From contig CABFPE010000217.1 of assembly GCA_900660155.1 (NCBI GenBank), positions 521,734-585,733 of the forward strand: a stretch of 64,000 nt of DNA, in the 5' to 3' direction. The notes beneath the pieces are model-generated. The model searched no databases and was not told the origin of the DNA. It worked only from the letters and a program-made list of their open reading frames with translations. This document shows, piece by piece, positions 25,266 through 38,049 of the stretch. A program made the translations under genes and the position numbers. Within the stretch, counting starts at the first letter, position 1. Each line of letters opens with the position of its first letter. This DNA comes from Hofstenia miamia (lineage: Eukaryota; Xenacoelomorpha; Acoela; Hofsteniidae).

Positions 25266-25615
25266 CTAGACGGGCCAAAACGTGATTTTTGTTGAGAAGT
25301 GGCTTTCGGGCTCTATGTCTTCCATAGAGTCCATATTTCAGCAAAATGTGGCGTACGCTAGAGGCATGGTACTTGTGGCCATCTGTCCAGTCATGTTTTA
25401 GCTCTTTTGATGTGAGTTTTGGGCAAAGATTTTGATGGTCTGCCAGTTGGTTTCTTGCGATCGATGCGACCCAGTTTTTGGTATGTCGTAACTACTTGGT
25501 AAACAACATGACGTGAAACGGATAACAAGTTTGAAATTTCTTTCTGCGATAAATTTTCGCGATGTTTCCGAATGATCAATTTTCGTATTTCGTTGCACGT
25601 TTTTCTTTTGCCCAT
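25266..25615 (-). pseudogene. Tc1 transposase N-terminal fragment
   Basis: The ATG at 25613-25615 gives MGKRKTCNEIRKLI, then a paired-type helix-turn-helix (NLSQKEISNLLSVSRHVVYQV, residues about 25-46) and the GRP box (TGRPSKS) of Tc1 transposases. The frame then stops at about 25391. In another frame the downstream sequence encodes SSVRHILLKYGLYGRHRARK followed by PLLNKNH, which is the end of the second DNA-binding subdomain. The 40 or so residues normally between GRP and that segment are largely missing, so the copy has an internal deletion or frameshift as well as the loss of its DDE catalytic half at the contig end. Not functional. Confidence 0.85.
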
Positions 25616-25786
25616 GGTTTCGAAACGACAATTATCTCGACTGATATGTTTGATCAACAAGCAAGACTGATCTGCATGCAAAATATTTGCAAACAATTTT
25701 TTTCATGTTAATTAATTAGTGGAAAATTGATTGAATTTGCTGCACCGTGTTTTTGCATCTATGCGCTATTATTTTAAACAAGACTG
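25266..25786 (-). mobile_element. Tc1-family transposon, 5' part, cut by a contig join
   Basis: On the minus strand the element starts at 25786 with CAGTCTTGTTTAAAATAATA, preceded by TA, the Tc1 target. That terminus closely resembles known Tc1-like ends (TTGTTCAAAATAATAGC type). About 170 bp inside it a transposase frame begins. The 3' part is missing at the N of 25265, so the second inverted repeat cannot be seen. Confidence 0.85.
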
Positions 25787-25832
25787 TATATAAGAACTCT
25801 TTGGGTATTTTTACAATCATTGTAAACGTACG

Positions 25833-25975
25833 CTGAACTTTCCAAGGGGGACAGGGACACTTCTTGACCTCCGTTTTTTATTTTTTTAAATTTTTTGCTG
25901 AAAAATTTTTTATTTGTCCAATCAAAATAAATTTGGAAAACCTGACGGGGGACATGGTGGAAAGGTTAGTACACG
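25833..25975. mobile_element. degraded MITE of the CAGGGGCGTA family
   Basis: The interior (TTTTTTATTTGTCCAATCAA, then AAATTTGGAAAACCTGACGG) matches the right half of the intact element at 60977-61217. Inverted arms CTGAACTTTCCA (25833) and, in reverse complement, CTAACCTTTCCA (about 25969) are present, but the canonical family termini are not. Confidence 0.5.
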
Positions 25976-28767
25976 TGTAAACAAATATTTTACGAACATT
26001 TGAGGATGAATATATTTCTTAGCAATAATGTGAGCGTTCCAAAAACATATTTAAAAGATTTTAATTTAATGATAAACAATAAACAAAAAATATTTGATAA
26101 CCGGAATGTTTGTAACATGCTTAGATAGCTTTATAAAGTCAATTTTTTATTGAGTATCAAATTAAGGAAAATATTGTTCCACTCTCGAGGTATTGACGTT
26201 TTCAGTTGTCTATTATCATTCATTGGCATAAATACGATATGGTAAGTGAACCGAAATGTTTTCATTAGATTGAGATCTTGTGCTCTGAAACCAAAGTCTG
26301 GTTGAATAACTTAAAAACAAGGAACTTAAATAGATAATACATTGTAATATAACAGTTAGAAAATGAGGAGATGCACCAATAAGTTTTCGTTTCCAAAAAT
26401 TTTGACATCAGTAAGCATTTATTGGTATATGATAGTAGAAAAGACGTAGCCAGAATTTTGAATTAGCGAATGGGCAAAGAAACAGGTTAGCTTCATAATT
26501 CATGAAATTATCATATCCAAATGACACCTTTGTCTTGAAAGACTTTCCAATTGGCGGGAGAAGGCAAGGCCTCTTATCCTTCCTGGATCTAACACATCAG
26601 TCATAGGCAGAGAACCAAAAATCAGCCCCAAAGCAATGATAGTATTATTTAAAGCCATCTGGCTAAACTTATGCCATTAGTAATTCCAAGTACTATGAGA
26701 ACTTAAACTTTAATCTGGCATCAATGCGTCAGGGTTTACAAGCAGAACGTTTTTCCATAGCCTTCCACTTAAATTCAGACCAGTGTGCTGTCTTGGATTG
26801 AAATTTTTCTTAACTATATCAAGAAAGAAAACATATTTATCTTCAACTTTATAAATTGGAATGCGTTGTAAGACAAATTACAAGCAATTGCAAAAGAAAT
26901 CTAGCTCTGTGGATATTAAGCTATCTTTATTATTTTCCCAAATTTTGCGACTTGATACGGTCTGTTGCTGAATCGGGATCTGATGCTGAAAACAGGTGGT
27001 ATAATTATTTTCACAATTATTTCGTGTGGTCTTCAATTTTGATTAGTGGGTGGTTCTGTATCTTTGGCCAAAAACTAATGTATTTTGTAGTGTATTTTGT
27101 ATCGAGAACAATGCTCTGCTGCAGACCGTTTTTTAAAGTTATATTGAGAAGTTATCTGCTTGCTTGTCAAATGCATGTACCACACAAACTGATTTGACAG
27201 TTTCAAAAAGCGATGATCTAACAATCTTGGTTGTCTTTGCTGCTTGGGTATAGCTGGAATTGTTTGACTGCGCTTGAGGTCCTTTTCAACTGTTAAGCTA
27301 CCTTGAAATTTCTGCATTGGTTTTTCCATTTTCCTTGTAGTAGCCTATAAGGGCTTTGTCAAATTCACTTAAAAAGTAGAATTTGAACATAATATAAAAT
27401 ATGGGGTGAATTTTTTTAATGTAAATATAATTATGGAACGTAATGTATCAATTTATTTACGAGGTAAAACACAACTTTAAATTTTTTACCTTCATATATT
27501 TCCAAGATGTTCTTCAACTGAATTGAATTTAACCCAAATACCGAATTTTACTTTTTTAGGTTCAGAAAATTGAATATTATTCTTAAATCAGTAAGGTTAG
27601 GAATTGTAAGAGTTAGTTTTACATAACTGACAGTTAAATAGCATTTTTGACATTTAACAGGCTTAATGCATGCTGCTCTTCAGGCTACATAATACAAAGA
27701 CGGTAATTGTACACTAAGTAGTTTTCAATCACTAAACATTAAAGACGGATCGTGTCAATTTTGCTGTCATACCAGAAAACAAAAGTAATGTAGAAAAATA
27801 AGTTTCGAATTTTTTACAAGGTTTAATACTGTCTGCTTAAACAAAACAAAATCGTCGACAGGGTTATCGAAACTTGTCGGTGCCACAAAATTAAGACGTT
27901 GGGGGAGGGGGTAATTGGGTCAAGCACTCGTGGCATTCGTTAGCTTTTTCTGGGTTAATAGGAGCAGGTTTTTAAGGAAAAATTTCGCATCTAGTTTTTC
28001 GTACCTGCTCGACTTAAGAGTTAGGAAAATATATATTTTGCCAATTTGTTCATATCAACCGTATTTCCAAAAATTCTGCATTCAAATGTTGCATAAAAGG
28101 GTTATATTCAAAACCGTTGTTTCTTTTTTCCTTTCGAATAAACGTCTTGTATACTAGATCCCTCGGGTATATTCATTTATTGATAATTAAGAATACTAGT
28201 GTTTCTGACATAGATTTTCTAAAGGAAGTTTTTTCTCAAATGAGAAATGAAATTGCTATACAAACCGCTTGGCAGAAGTTATAATAATGTAATAGACCAA
28301 TATGATGAGCTTGGTTTGTCTTTACCTAGTATCCGTTACATACCGGATTGTCTAGTTAAAATGACAGAAGTGGCTATGCACTGGTTCATAAAGATTTATG
28401 CTTAAATTTACGGTGACAAGGTGAATGAGTCATTTCTTAGGTCAATTAGAATCACAAAAATTTTTACAAATATCGGAAAAAATTATAATGCTGATTCACC
28501 AGACCTTGATATTTTTTTCTATGGATCCAATAATTGACTACGACTCATATTGTTGGATTATGATATTCAAGGTTGGCTTTAATCCTTTGGTATCTAAGGT
28601 AAATTTTCCATGATCTGAATCGTGCCAACCCAAGAATTAGCTACTTGTTGCAGGTGCTTGTTATTTCCATTATTTTATACAAATTGTGCTGTTTCGTACA
28701 GTTGATTGACTAGATTGATAATTCGAAGCCTATTTCAATATTGTTGCAAATCGTTTAGCATTCTAAA
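25976..28767. other. stretch without a recognisable gene
   Basis: Frames at 26856-27197 (+), 27075-27329 (-) and 27915-28157 (+) were examined; none shows a domain, splice site or transposase motif I recognise. The 26440-27330 part is somewhat GC-richer and might be an old repeat, but I cannot assign it. Confidence 0.5.
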
Positions 28768-29079
28768 CAGACTTGTCAACGAGCCCAAATTTTTATTTTG
28801 GCTCAGCTCAGCTCAGCTCAGCTCAGTTCAGTTCCTCAGCATAGAACCTTTAAATGAGGCTCGTATTAGCTCGATATTTTTTTAAAAATGTTGCGCTCTC
28901 AAGTTTTACATAGCTCCTCCTATTATTTGATAAACATTTTAAAATATGATTATAGAAAAAGTATATATATAAATATGAAAAATCTGCATAATCAATTTAA
29001 CAAGCAGAATTATAAACTTGCTTACTTACTAAAGGATTAATAAAATGCTCACTTTTGGCTCGGCCCGTTGACAAGTTTG
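28768..29079. mobile_element. hAT-like MITE with an internal GCTCA array
   Basis: Left end CAGACTTGTCAACGAGCC, right end in reverse complement CAAACTTGTCAACGGGCC: 16 of 18 positions agree. Flanking octamers ATTCTAAA and ATCCTAGC agree at five of eight places, suggesting an old, decayed 8-bp duplication. The interior is non-coding and holds five perfect GCTCA units at 28801-28825. Confidence 0.7.
28801..28825. repeat. (GCTCA)5 pentanucleotide repeat
   Basis: Five perfect units followed by GTTCA variants, inside the MITE and next to its GAGCC subterminal motif. Confidence 0.9.
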
Positions 29080-32000
29080 ATCCTAGCACATTCATTTGAA
29101 ATAAATCAACAATTGTTTCCATTGAAATCAAGAAAAGAAAGTTTTTTAATTTATTTAGATTTTTTTTGTTCTATAGTTGAATGATTATTAAATCTTTTAT
29201 GTTATATTTTGTATTACTGTTAAATAATAGTCAGTCTTCTGCCAGATTTTCTCATTTTGAGCGTTTCCAGTCTTGGTATAAGATCTGTCTGATATTAAAT
29301 ATTATTATAGACTATGCTTCCATGTAAATTGATCTATTAATGGATTTGTTAGGAAAGCAATATACAATGTAGATCTATTGTTAATATTTTAGTATAAATA
29401 ACAAAGCGAGCACACCTATTAATATCAATGATAATGTGGAAAACATAACGAAATATGTACATTTGAAATACCGATAATATTTAAATAACTAAAACCTCTC
29501 TTCGAAACTTTTTTGCTGAATTTATCCTTTGTAGAGACATTGATTTTTGTAGAATAGGTTTACTTTGCTATCTAAAGGTTTTTACTAAAAATTGTCCTTG
29601 TTGTTGCAGGGCTGACCTATCAACATAATTTATCATAGGTCATGCTTTTGAAAAATTTAAAAATTCACAAAAATTTGGTCCTGTTTGGCATATAAAAAAT
29701 ATATTTAGTTATTATCTATAATGCACAATTGTAGACAAAACCATCACAACATAACTATGAGTTATTAATTGAAGCCCTTCTCTTCTGCAATAAGAATAAT
29801 AATCAAAGAACCTTGGTAAATTCCTGTATACAATAATGGCAAATCACCATGTAAGCTAAGTAACACAAGCTATAGACATGCTTGAGTGCATCAGTAACCT
29901 CTATACTAACAATTTAGCGCGATAAAATATTTATCTATGGGGAAGTTTGACACTGATCAAAGAAGTTTACGCTCAATAAATATAGATAGCAGTTTCGATT
30001 CACTTTGTTGTTGTTTGACTAAAGTGATTCCTATAAGGAATTAAACATTTTTGATTATTTATTGTTATTTCATGCAATTATTTACCGCGCTTTCACACAA
30101 TTTATAATATAAAATTTCATAATTTATTGCTGTTGGAAATACTGAAATAAGGTTTTTGTTTGTTTCCATGGCGAATTTTTAAGCAAATTCTACAAAAAAC
30201 TGATTGTCTTTTTAAACGTCTGAGTTTTTTCTAGACTAAATTTTCTCTAAATAATTGAGATTTTATTTATTAATCATAAAAATTATTACTCCTAAATATT
30301 CATTTTGCAATTGTTCAGTGTTTGCAGACACATTTTTAACCACTAATAACTCACAAACTAATAAAAAAGTCTGGAAACACCAGTGGATAGGAAGTTGTCT
30401 CCTCTTTTAGCTGATTTTTCGACAGGCGCGTCTGAATGGAACTTGGATGGTGTATTTACAGAAAGCAAAATAGTTAAGGTTAGTTGTTGCCATGATCCTT
30501 AGACCGCCTTATTACCTAAACATTAGGTAAGGGAAGGGCAATTATAGACAGAATGGGAAATTTATCAGTTTGGTGTTAAGTATGTGTTCAGAATTTTCTT
30601 GATTTAGCAATTCTGCCTCCTGAAATTTTGTAAAAAACTATCGAAAGCTAATTAAAAATTTTATCTGAAATTTTAAAGAGTTTGATTCTTAAATGTGAGT
30701 AGATTTTGAAAAAATTGTTATTCTCGATGCATAATTAAGTTCTTTGAAGTCATCAGAAGATGAGAAGAAACGCATTTTTAATTATGAGTTTGAAGATTTT
30801 ACTTCATTTGATTGGCAGTTGACAGTTTGCAGGTGAATTAAAATTTAGGTTCCGCTCATAGTTTGGTATTCTTCAATAAAAGAATCATCTACGCTATTCA
30901 AAATCAGGAGAAGGTTTTTTTAAATTCAATTTACCATACTCAATTGTGACTTGAACTCGACTGTTTTAGTTCTTTAACTTAGGTTCGCTTTTTGTGGATT
31001 TTCGGTAAAAACCCGCTGTTTCTATTCTGTTTTCTAGGAAAAACAATGTATTCCAACACTTTTTTAAGGCTAAGTATTTTGCATTTGCTTCAAATTTTCC
31101 TTAGTTATGATGAGTGTAAAGATATTGAAAATTGTCATCAAGTATTTCTTTTCGTGATAGTATTCGATCCAATTGATCCCTTGCACTCAGAAGTCAGCGA
31201 GCTACTTTCTTGCCAAGTTTGTCAGTTTGCGTTGTTCCGTGATACCGTGTATGAATTTGAAGACGGGTCGGTTTCAATTTTTCAAAAAATCTACTGTCCC
31301 GGTTTATTCTTTGGTTTATCGCCGAGATCCAATTGTAACAATGGTGATAACAATAAATCTATTAGTGAACCTAATATATATTGCCACTAAGTGATGTCTG
31401 CAGATCAGCATAAAGCTTGGTGTGGCAAATGCGATAGAGCTAGTAATATAAATAAAAGTTTCTCAAGTTATAATTGCGCATGTCTATTAGGAATTAGCTG
31501 CTAATAGATAATCGCCTAATGAAGTAATTTGTTTTGCAATTCGTCGTAGACGGAATAGAAGTTGGCACTCATACTCTGTTTCAAAGAAGCGCGATATTTT
31601 TATATCTTAATTGAACCATTGTTAATTAGCTTTTATCCATTTATTCAAACACTTCAAACCTTCTGCTCAAGCCATTAAAACATTGCGTTAGTGTTTCTCA
31701 TCTGAAATAAAATTGTGTCACAAATTTCATCCGATAATAAAAGCGTAGAACGCACTTAAAATCGCGTGGATAAAAAGATTTCCAACAATTATTTTCTAAA
31801 CGCTTTTTACAATTTAAGTCCATTTCCTTTTATAGGAAAAAAGCTTATAATTCTTCAGTACAATGTACATTAATATGGAAATAGTGCGAATTCCTCCCTT
31901 GATATTTCACTGTTGTAATTAAAGGATTTAGACATCGATTATATTAGAAGGTTGAGAATGACTGTAAGTCTAGAATCGCACAGGATTGCAAATCCCCGTC

Positions 32001-32109
32001 AAAAGTCATCTGCCGCAACTGCGGCACCTCCTATCCCATTTCATTAAAAAGTATCCTGTATGTGCAATATTTCTTATTGAGATTGTACACAATGATTTTA
32101 TTGGTTAAA
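29080..32109. other. AT-rich stretch; one unassigned 132-codon frame
   Basis: The only notable item is an open frame at 30992-31390 (+). Read from the ATG at 31046 it starts with a hydrophobic segment (FLRLSILHLLQIFL) and later has several cysteines. No family is recognised, and in DNA this AT-rich a frame of this size can occur by chance. A tract resembling a splice acceptor (TTCTGTTTTCTAG) lies at about 31024-31038. Confidence 0.4.
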
Positions 32110-33125
32110 AAAATAGTCATTCTCATTAATGTTTTCGTTTTTAATATTCATTCGTAAATTTAGTTTTTTAAATAGTTATATACTTATTAACAATTTTCTT
32201 AGATATTTACTCATTAACTTATATTGTAATTTATATAATTTTTTTAAGAATTCTTTTTAGATTATTTCCGTAAAACATTTATTCATTAAAAATTTTTTAA
32301 GTATTTGTTTAGTCACTTATTTTTAAATATTTATTCATTACATTATTTCACCAAAATATGTGTATATTAACATAATTTTTTTATATTCATTCGTTAGTTT
32401 ATTTCACTAAAGTGTATATTCATTTACTTTTTTAAAATATTTGTTCAGTTGTTTATTTTTTAATATGTATTCATTAGATTATTTCTCTAAAATATTTATC
32501 TAATAACTTATTTGTTTAAATATTTTTCAGTCACTTATTTTTTTAAAATATTTATTCGTTAGATTATTTCAACAAAATATTCATTCATTAGCTTATCTTT
32601 AGTTCCGTATTTTTTTTAAATATTTATTCGTTATATTATTTCATTAGTGTACTTATTGAATAATGTTTTTTAAAATTCTATTTAATGACTAACGTATTTT
32701 TTTAAATATTTGTTAAGTCATTAATTTTTTAAAATATTTATTCATTAGATTATTTCATTAAAATATTCATTCATTAACTTATCTTTTAAATATTTGTTCA
32801 TTATATTACTACATTAGAATATTTATTAATAATTTTTTTAAAGATTATTTAATGAATAGTTTGTTTCTTAAATATTTGTTCTTTAATTTATTCTTAGACA
32901 TTTTTTCATTAATTGCTTCTTAAATATATATTCATTAAATAGGTTTGCTAAATATTTATTCACGAGCTAGTTTCTTTATTATTTATTGAAAACTTACAGT
33001 ATTTTTAGATAATTATTCAAACTATTGTTTTTTAATTATGTCCAGATTGATTTATTTTTCCGATATCTATTCAATAAATTATTATTTTTGAAATATTTAC
33101 TAATTAATTTATTTGTTTTTAAATG
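32110..33125. repeat. degenerate AT-rich tandem array, unit about 29 bp
   Basis: Roughly 1 kb built from a recurring word close to AATATTTATTCATTA alternating with TTATTTCATTAAA-like segments. The best pair is 32546-32602 versus 32733-32790 (AAAATATTTATTCRTTAGAT... then ATTCATTCATTARCTTATC). Unit length varies around 29 bp, with hints of a longer period. No coding potential. It is clearly more ordered than simple A+T richness. Confidence 0.75.
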
Positions 33126-34929
33126 CAGAGAACTTGATTAAATTACTTCAATATAATTTCGTATTTTTTATAAATACTTGGTCTTAAGGATTTTTGAAAA
33201 TTCAAATGGATTCATTCGCATGTGTTTTACACAGTCAAAATTCATCAACGGCTACATGCTTAAAATTTAAGCTAGGAGTGTTCTTGCTAATTAAAAAAAA
33301 ATAATTTTCTAAATTTTTGTTTCTCCTTAAATAATGAAATTATTACGGCTCTGATACAACAATAAATGTCTACATGGTAATCTTGAAACGTGCAATTGCT
33401 GAACTTAGTGTTTTCTATAATAAGCCAGAGTTGTATGTAAATTATATCTAATTCACACGATCCAAATATTTCAGAGCCAGAATATTTCAACAAACTAATT
33501 TCGTTACTAACTTTTACTTTATTAGCTTTTTCTCGCACAACGGAATCAAGAACAAAACGTATCTCTTTTTCTTGTTTCGATAATTTATTCTTCCGGCTTT
33601 CTTCAGAGCTGTAGGCTATCCTTGCTTTGGTCCATCTATGCGTTTTCTCGGTGTCATTATCTGGGTTTACACAAAAATGTAGAAATATCTCAGTGCGATG
33701 TTCTCAACATCGCCCGAGGATTTCCTATAATCACCAAATAAAGTGCTTGTCAAACCCTGCTACATTCATTTCCCTAAATATATGGAACATTAAATTCGAG
33801 CACTCATTGCACACATAAATGTGCAATTATTGATGGGATTGCTAACAGAGTCAAATAGGAGACCTAACTTTCCTGCACATAAACAAAAATTCGGACCATC
33901 CCAAAGCAAGTTCATATTGCCAGTACTAAGCTCTCCGCTAAGCTTCTCCACCATTTTTAATGGTTTGAATTTTGAATTTCCAATGTTTAAATACATGTAT
34001 ATAGAAACGACTGCCTAGTGATTGATAGGCACTGAGAACTAAAGAATTTTACTCTTCCGAGTAAATGATTTAAAAACATTGTTCTGGAGACTCATACATA
34101 CAGAGAACCGTAGATTTAGAATTAATAATGTCTCTGAGAAAATGTCAAAATCAATCAAGATTTTAGAATCTACTTTGATAAGAGCAACCTTGACTTTTTC
34201 CAAATAAATATTGTCTGTAAAAATATTAAAATCAATAATTTTAATTCTAGATAATATGAAAATTAACATTAGCACTTGATTTTCTTGACAGCCTAATCTA
34301 TACATTATGGAAATTTCATCTAATTTGACTGCCCATTGGGAGCTAATACTGAGAGAATTCAATTTGGTAATTTACTGTATTAACAGTTTCATATCGCGAA
34401 ATCGCATTGGTTTGGAACTCATTGTTCACACGCCTAGCATTAACCAATGCTTAATTACCAGTATTATATCTCTCTGTTCTGACAATGTATAATATTTTCG
34501 CATTTGATTTTTCTCCACTATTTAAACATAAAATACGCAATTTAGTATCAGCAACATTTCTGCTTAATACAATTCAACTTTGAATTTGCAGCATGCATGA
34601 CGTCATGGTTAGGCGCTATCAACAAATGCGATGAGTTACAAGTGCAGGCTGTGGTGGGCAAGATAGATTAATGCATAACTTGTAGTTACAGCTTCCCAAA
34701 ATTGATTGTTTTTAAATCGCGAACTATTTCGTTAGATACCACAGCCAAACTATGTTTTTAGTTATGTTTCTTCTAGCTTTAATCATTTGTTTGTTTATCA
34801 CAATGAATTAAGTGACTAATCTCGGTCAAAATTAACCTAAGGATTATAATGAGATTAGGAAAAATTATTTCCGACATTATTTTGTCAAAAACATCCGGAA
34901 TTATTGCTGAACTGGCATTATATTTTCGC
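33126..34929. other. stretch without a recognisable gene
   Basis: Several frames of 60-107 codons on both strands overlap one another and lack motifs. Nothing supported. Confidence 0.5.
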
Positions 34930-37307
34930 TGAAACCGAACCGAGACCCCCATTTTTGTTACTTATTTTTTCGGTTTTGCCATGTCCCACACTGGCTGTCA
35001 AGCCGTATTTGAGAAGGCGAAACGCTTTTGTGCCTTGCCTGGAAAAACGCTCCATAATAATCTCGTCATCCTTTATCACCGTAGAATTGACTTTTTTCTC
35101 ACAATGCTATCTCCCTCTCGCTTTAATGTGTGCGCCAATTTATTTTAGTGTTTGTTAACTCACCGCGGCTACTAAAATTATACTTTCATTTCTTTTCGTG
35201 TGATCAACGTAACTAGCGCTGTTCTGTGAAATTATGTTCTTAGTTCATTCAAAATTCAACAAAATATCCGATGAGCAAAAGAAATGTACTCTGTATGGTT
35301 ACTGTCACCGTGAAGGAGGGCAATACGTCTAACATGTGGAGACATCTTAGAAATAATCATCCTCGGGTTCATACTGAGTTGGAATTGGAGCAGAAGAGGA
35401 AAAATAAGGATCAGAATGAGAAGAAAAGGGATGTTAAAAAAACGATTTACAGACTAAGATAACGATGTTTGGAAATCTGTATCCAAAAACTGATGCAAGG
35501 CAATTTGACATCATGCTTCATAGTATCCGGGTATTTGCCGTATTCAATTGTCGACAATGAAGATTTTCGACGCCTTGTTCATAAGCTCGATCCCAGGGTA
35601 ACCGTGAAAGGGGAAAAGACGTTTCGAACGAAACTAATTCCGCAATACTTTGAGAAAATGCTTCACAATTTAAAGACTGAACTTCGACAGGAAACTAAGT
35701 ATGGCTGCAGCATGACTTACGATTTCTGGAAAGGAGTTAACAATGAAAGCTATTTGGAGACATGTATTGCATACGTTAAATCCGATTTTAAAGTTAAATG
35801 TCGATGCATTGACATTTATGGTTTCAACGAAGCAGATTTAGCACATAGAAGTCCAGAGATTGCCGATCGTATCGAAACTCTCTTGGAAGAGTTGGGTATC
35901 GAAAAGAGTAACGTTCAAGCCGTTACGACTGATAACGCTTCGAACATGGAGGCATCAGCTACACAACTTAAACTACCATGAGTGCCTTGTGGACCGCATA
36001 CATTGCAACTGGCAGTTAAGGACGGGTTCAAGGCTTCTACCATTGCATCAGAATTGAGATCGAATGTCGAAGAATTGCTGCTTTTTTTCACAGAAGTGAC
36101 GTTGCCAGCCGAATATTGAAATGACTGATGAAAGACGACGGGAAAAAATCGAAACAGCTACCGCAAGATATTGATGAAAGATGGGGATCCTTCTTGAGGT
36201 TGATAAGGGTTATGAAGGAGCTCCGGACATATGTTTCAATAGCTCTTATTAGGGCCTCTGAAGATAGTGCAAAGGAAGTTCCTGACGCACTATCACACGT
36301 AGAATGGGAAACAATTGATGATATGATTGAATTTCTCAAGCCTATTGAAGAAGCAACTACCTACTTGTCTGCTGAAACAAATAGAAACATATCGAATGCT
36401 TGGCCGGTTTATAACAGCCTCACAAATACTGTTACTAATTAAACAGCAAAGCGAAGTTTGGCGACATTTAAAGCAGCGGTTATCAAGGAGCTTGATAGAT
36501 TGCCGTCAAGCAACAGGTGGATTGGGTCATTGAAGACGAAGGTACTGCCAACTTTGAAGAAAGAGCAAGCACAAGCGCTGCACCGCCCCGAAAAAGATGC
36601 TTACCAGCGGATTAATGAGTGATATTGACAATAAGCTGGCTGCAAGAAGACAAGAACGATTAGATGATAAGCTGATAGTGACACAGAATGGAAGAGATAT
36701 ATGAACTCACCTTTGGTGATGTAATGAAATGGTGGTACAGTGATGTTGGAATTTCCTAATCTGTCGAAACTTGCACGACGCTACTTTTGTATCCAAAGCT
36801 TCAACATAGCCAGTGAAAGACTTGGCTCGACATCCAGCCAAAGGAACGCTCTTCGCTTGGTAACTGTCATGCCAACCAATTGGTCATTTTGAACAAAAAC
36901 ACCGGTATTTGTTTATATACTGTACTACTTCTATTTTTCATATAAAATTGACGACAAAACCGCAAGGGCTGCCGATTATTATATGCAATATTACCGTGCT
37001 AGAAAAACATCAAACATAAAATTAGTGTTATAGTTCCCCACAACAATAAACGAAACAATTAATTGCCAAGTATTGTATTATGCCTTGCAGTGAATATTTA
37101 CTACGTTTTATTGCAACAATACAATAATTGACAGAATAGAATTGAATTATCAATTCGTGTGTTGACAATACAGTATTCGGAAACCCTGCGTCGCCAAATA
37201 CCTACGCATATGCATGCAATTAAAAAAACCGACCGAAACCGAACCGAATTCGGTTTTTTTACAGAAAAACCGACTGAGTTGATCAATTCTAAAACCGCCG
37301 AGTCCTA
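34930..37307 (+). mobile_element. degenerate ZBED-type hAT transposon
   Basis: A hAT transposase relic occupies 35226-36910. The right end is recognisable: read on the minus strand from 37307 it begins TAGGACTCGGCGGTTTTAG and continues with iterated AACCG-type motifs (37210-37280). On the left, GC-richer DNA with AAACCGAACCGA (34933) probably belongs to the element, but no matching inverted terminus was found, so the left boundary is approximate. No target duplication is visible. Confidence 0.75.
35226..36910 (+). pseudogene. hAT (ZBED1-like) transposase relic
   Basis: In order: a BED zinc finger split over two frames (KKCTLYGYC, 35256 onward, then NTSNMWRHLRNNHP, about 35324-35365, giving the HxxxxxH half); the start of the RNase-H-like core with the first catalytic Asp in TYDFWKGVNNESYL (codon about 35721); the second Asp in TTDNASNM (codon about 35931); an HTLQLAVKDG segment in another frame (about 36000), typical of hAT; an all-alpha insertion region (36128-36442, ERWGSFLRLIRVMKEL); and a much-worn C-terminal dimerisation region near 36760-36900 (LARRYFCIQ, IASERL). 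Several frameshifts and stops separate these parts, so no functional protein can be made. The family normally has about 650-700 residues and this relic spans that length. Confidence 0.85.
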
Positions 37308-38049
37308 GTTTCAATGTTAGAAAATCGAGTAAATTGTTTTAAAACGTTTAACATTAAGCAAACGAATTTGCTGAGATATCATATTTCATTTGAGAGAAAA
37401 TGGGGAACAGCATTTAAATCCAATGAATCAACAAGAACAATTGACTTACTATTCTTGCAACATGCCCGTTTGAATGATGAGTTACAAAATTTTATAAATG
37501 TGATATTCTATCATATTGCCTATTAATACATCTACGGCAAACAACTATTTCAGCCATTATTTTTGTGCATAATTGCATCATATATATATATATAACAATT
37601 GAAAATGATCTGAATTCAACACGTTCAAATTATTGAACAGTTCGAAATATTCTTCATGAAAAAATTTTTACAGTATAAATATTGAATATATTACTATATT
37701 TGTTTACCGCTTTATTTTTAACTATATTTCTAGAAAAATACAAGTCTTATACTTTAAGTGTAAATTCGGTTGATCATAATTTCTTTGGCGGCAACGGCCC
37801 AAATCGGCAGGTAGACGGCGTTAGCTCTGATATGAATACAAGTTTGAAGCATAAATAACTAACAATAAATCTCTCGGCCATCACCTATAAAACATTTTCC
37901 ATTTGTCGATAACATTATAAAATAGCGAAGAATTTGAGGAAACCAATAATTGAGTTCACATGTTATGTTAATATCACCTAATATATATTTTTTCTTATGT
38001 TAAAGCTAACCTTGTATAATTCAAAACTCCTTTTCCATTTAGTTCTCTG
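37308..38049. other. AT-rich stretch without a recognisable gene
   Basis: Nothing supported beyond a short TA run near 37582. Confidence 0.5.

Noticed and set aside
26440-27330. Possible transposase on either strand
   Set aside because: I translated both strands looking for piggyBac, Tc1, hAT and LINE motifs and found none that held beyond a few residues.
34590-34605. ATGCATGACGTCAT as a CRE-type promoter element
   Set aside because: A palindromic TGACGTCA is present, but no gene start can be supported nearby, so it may be chance.
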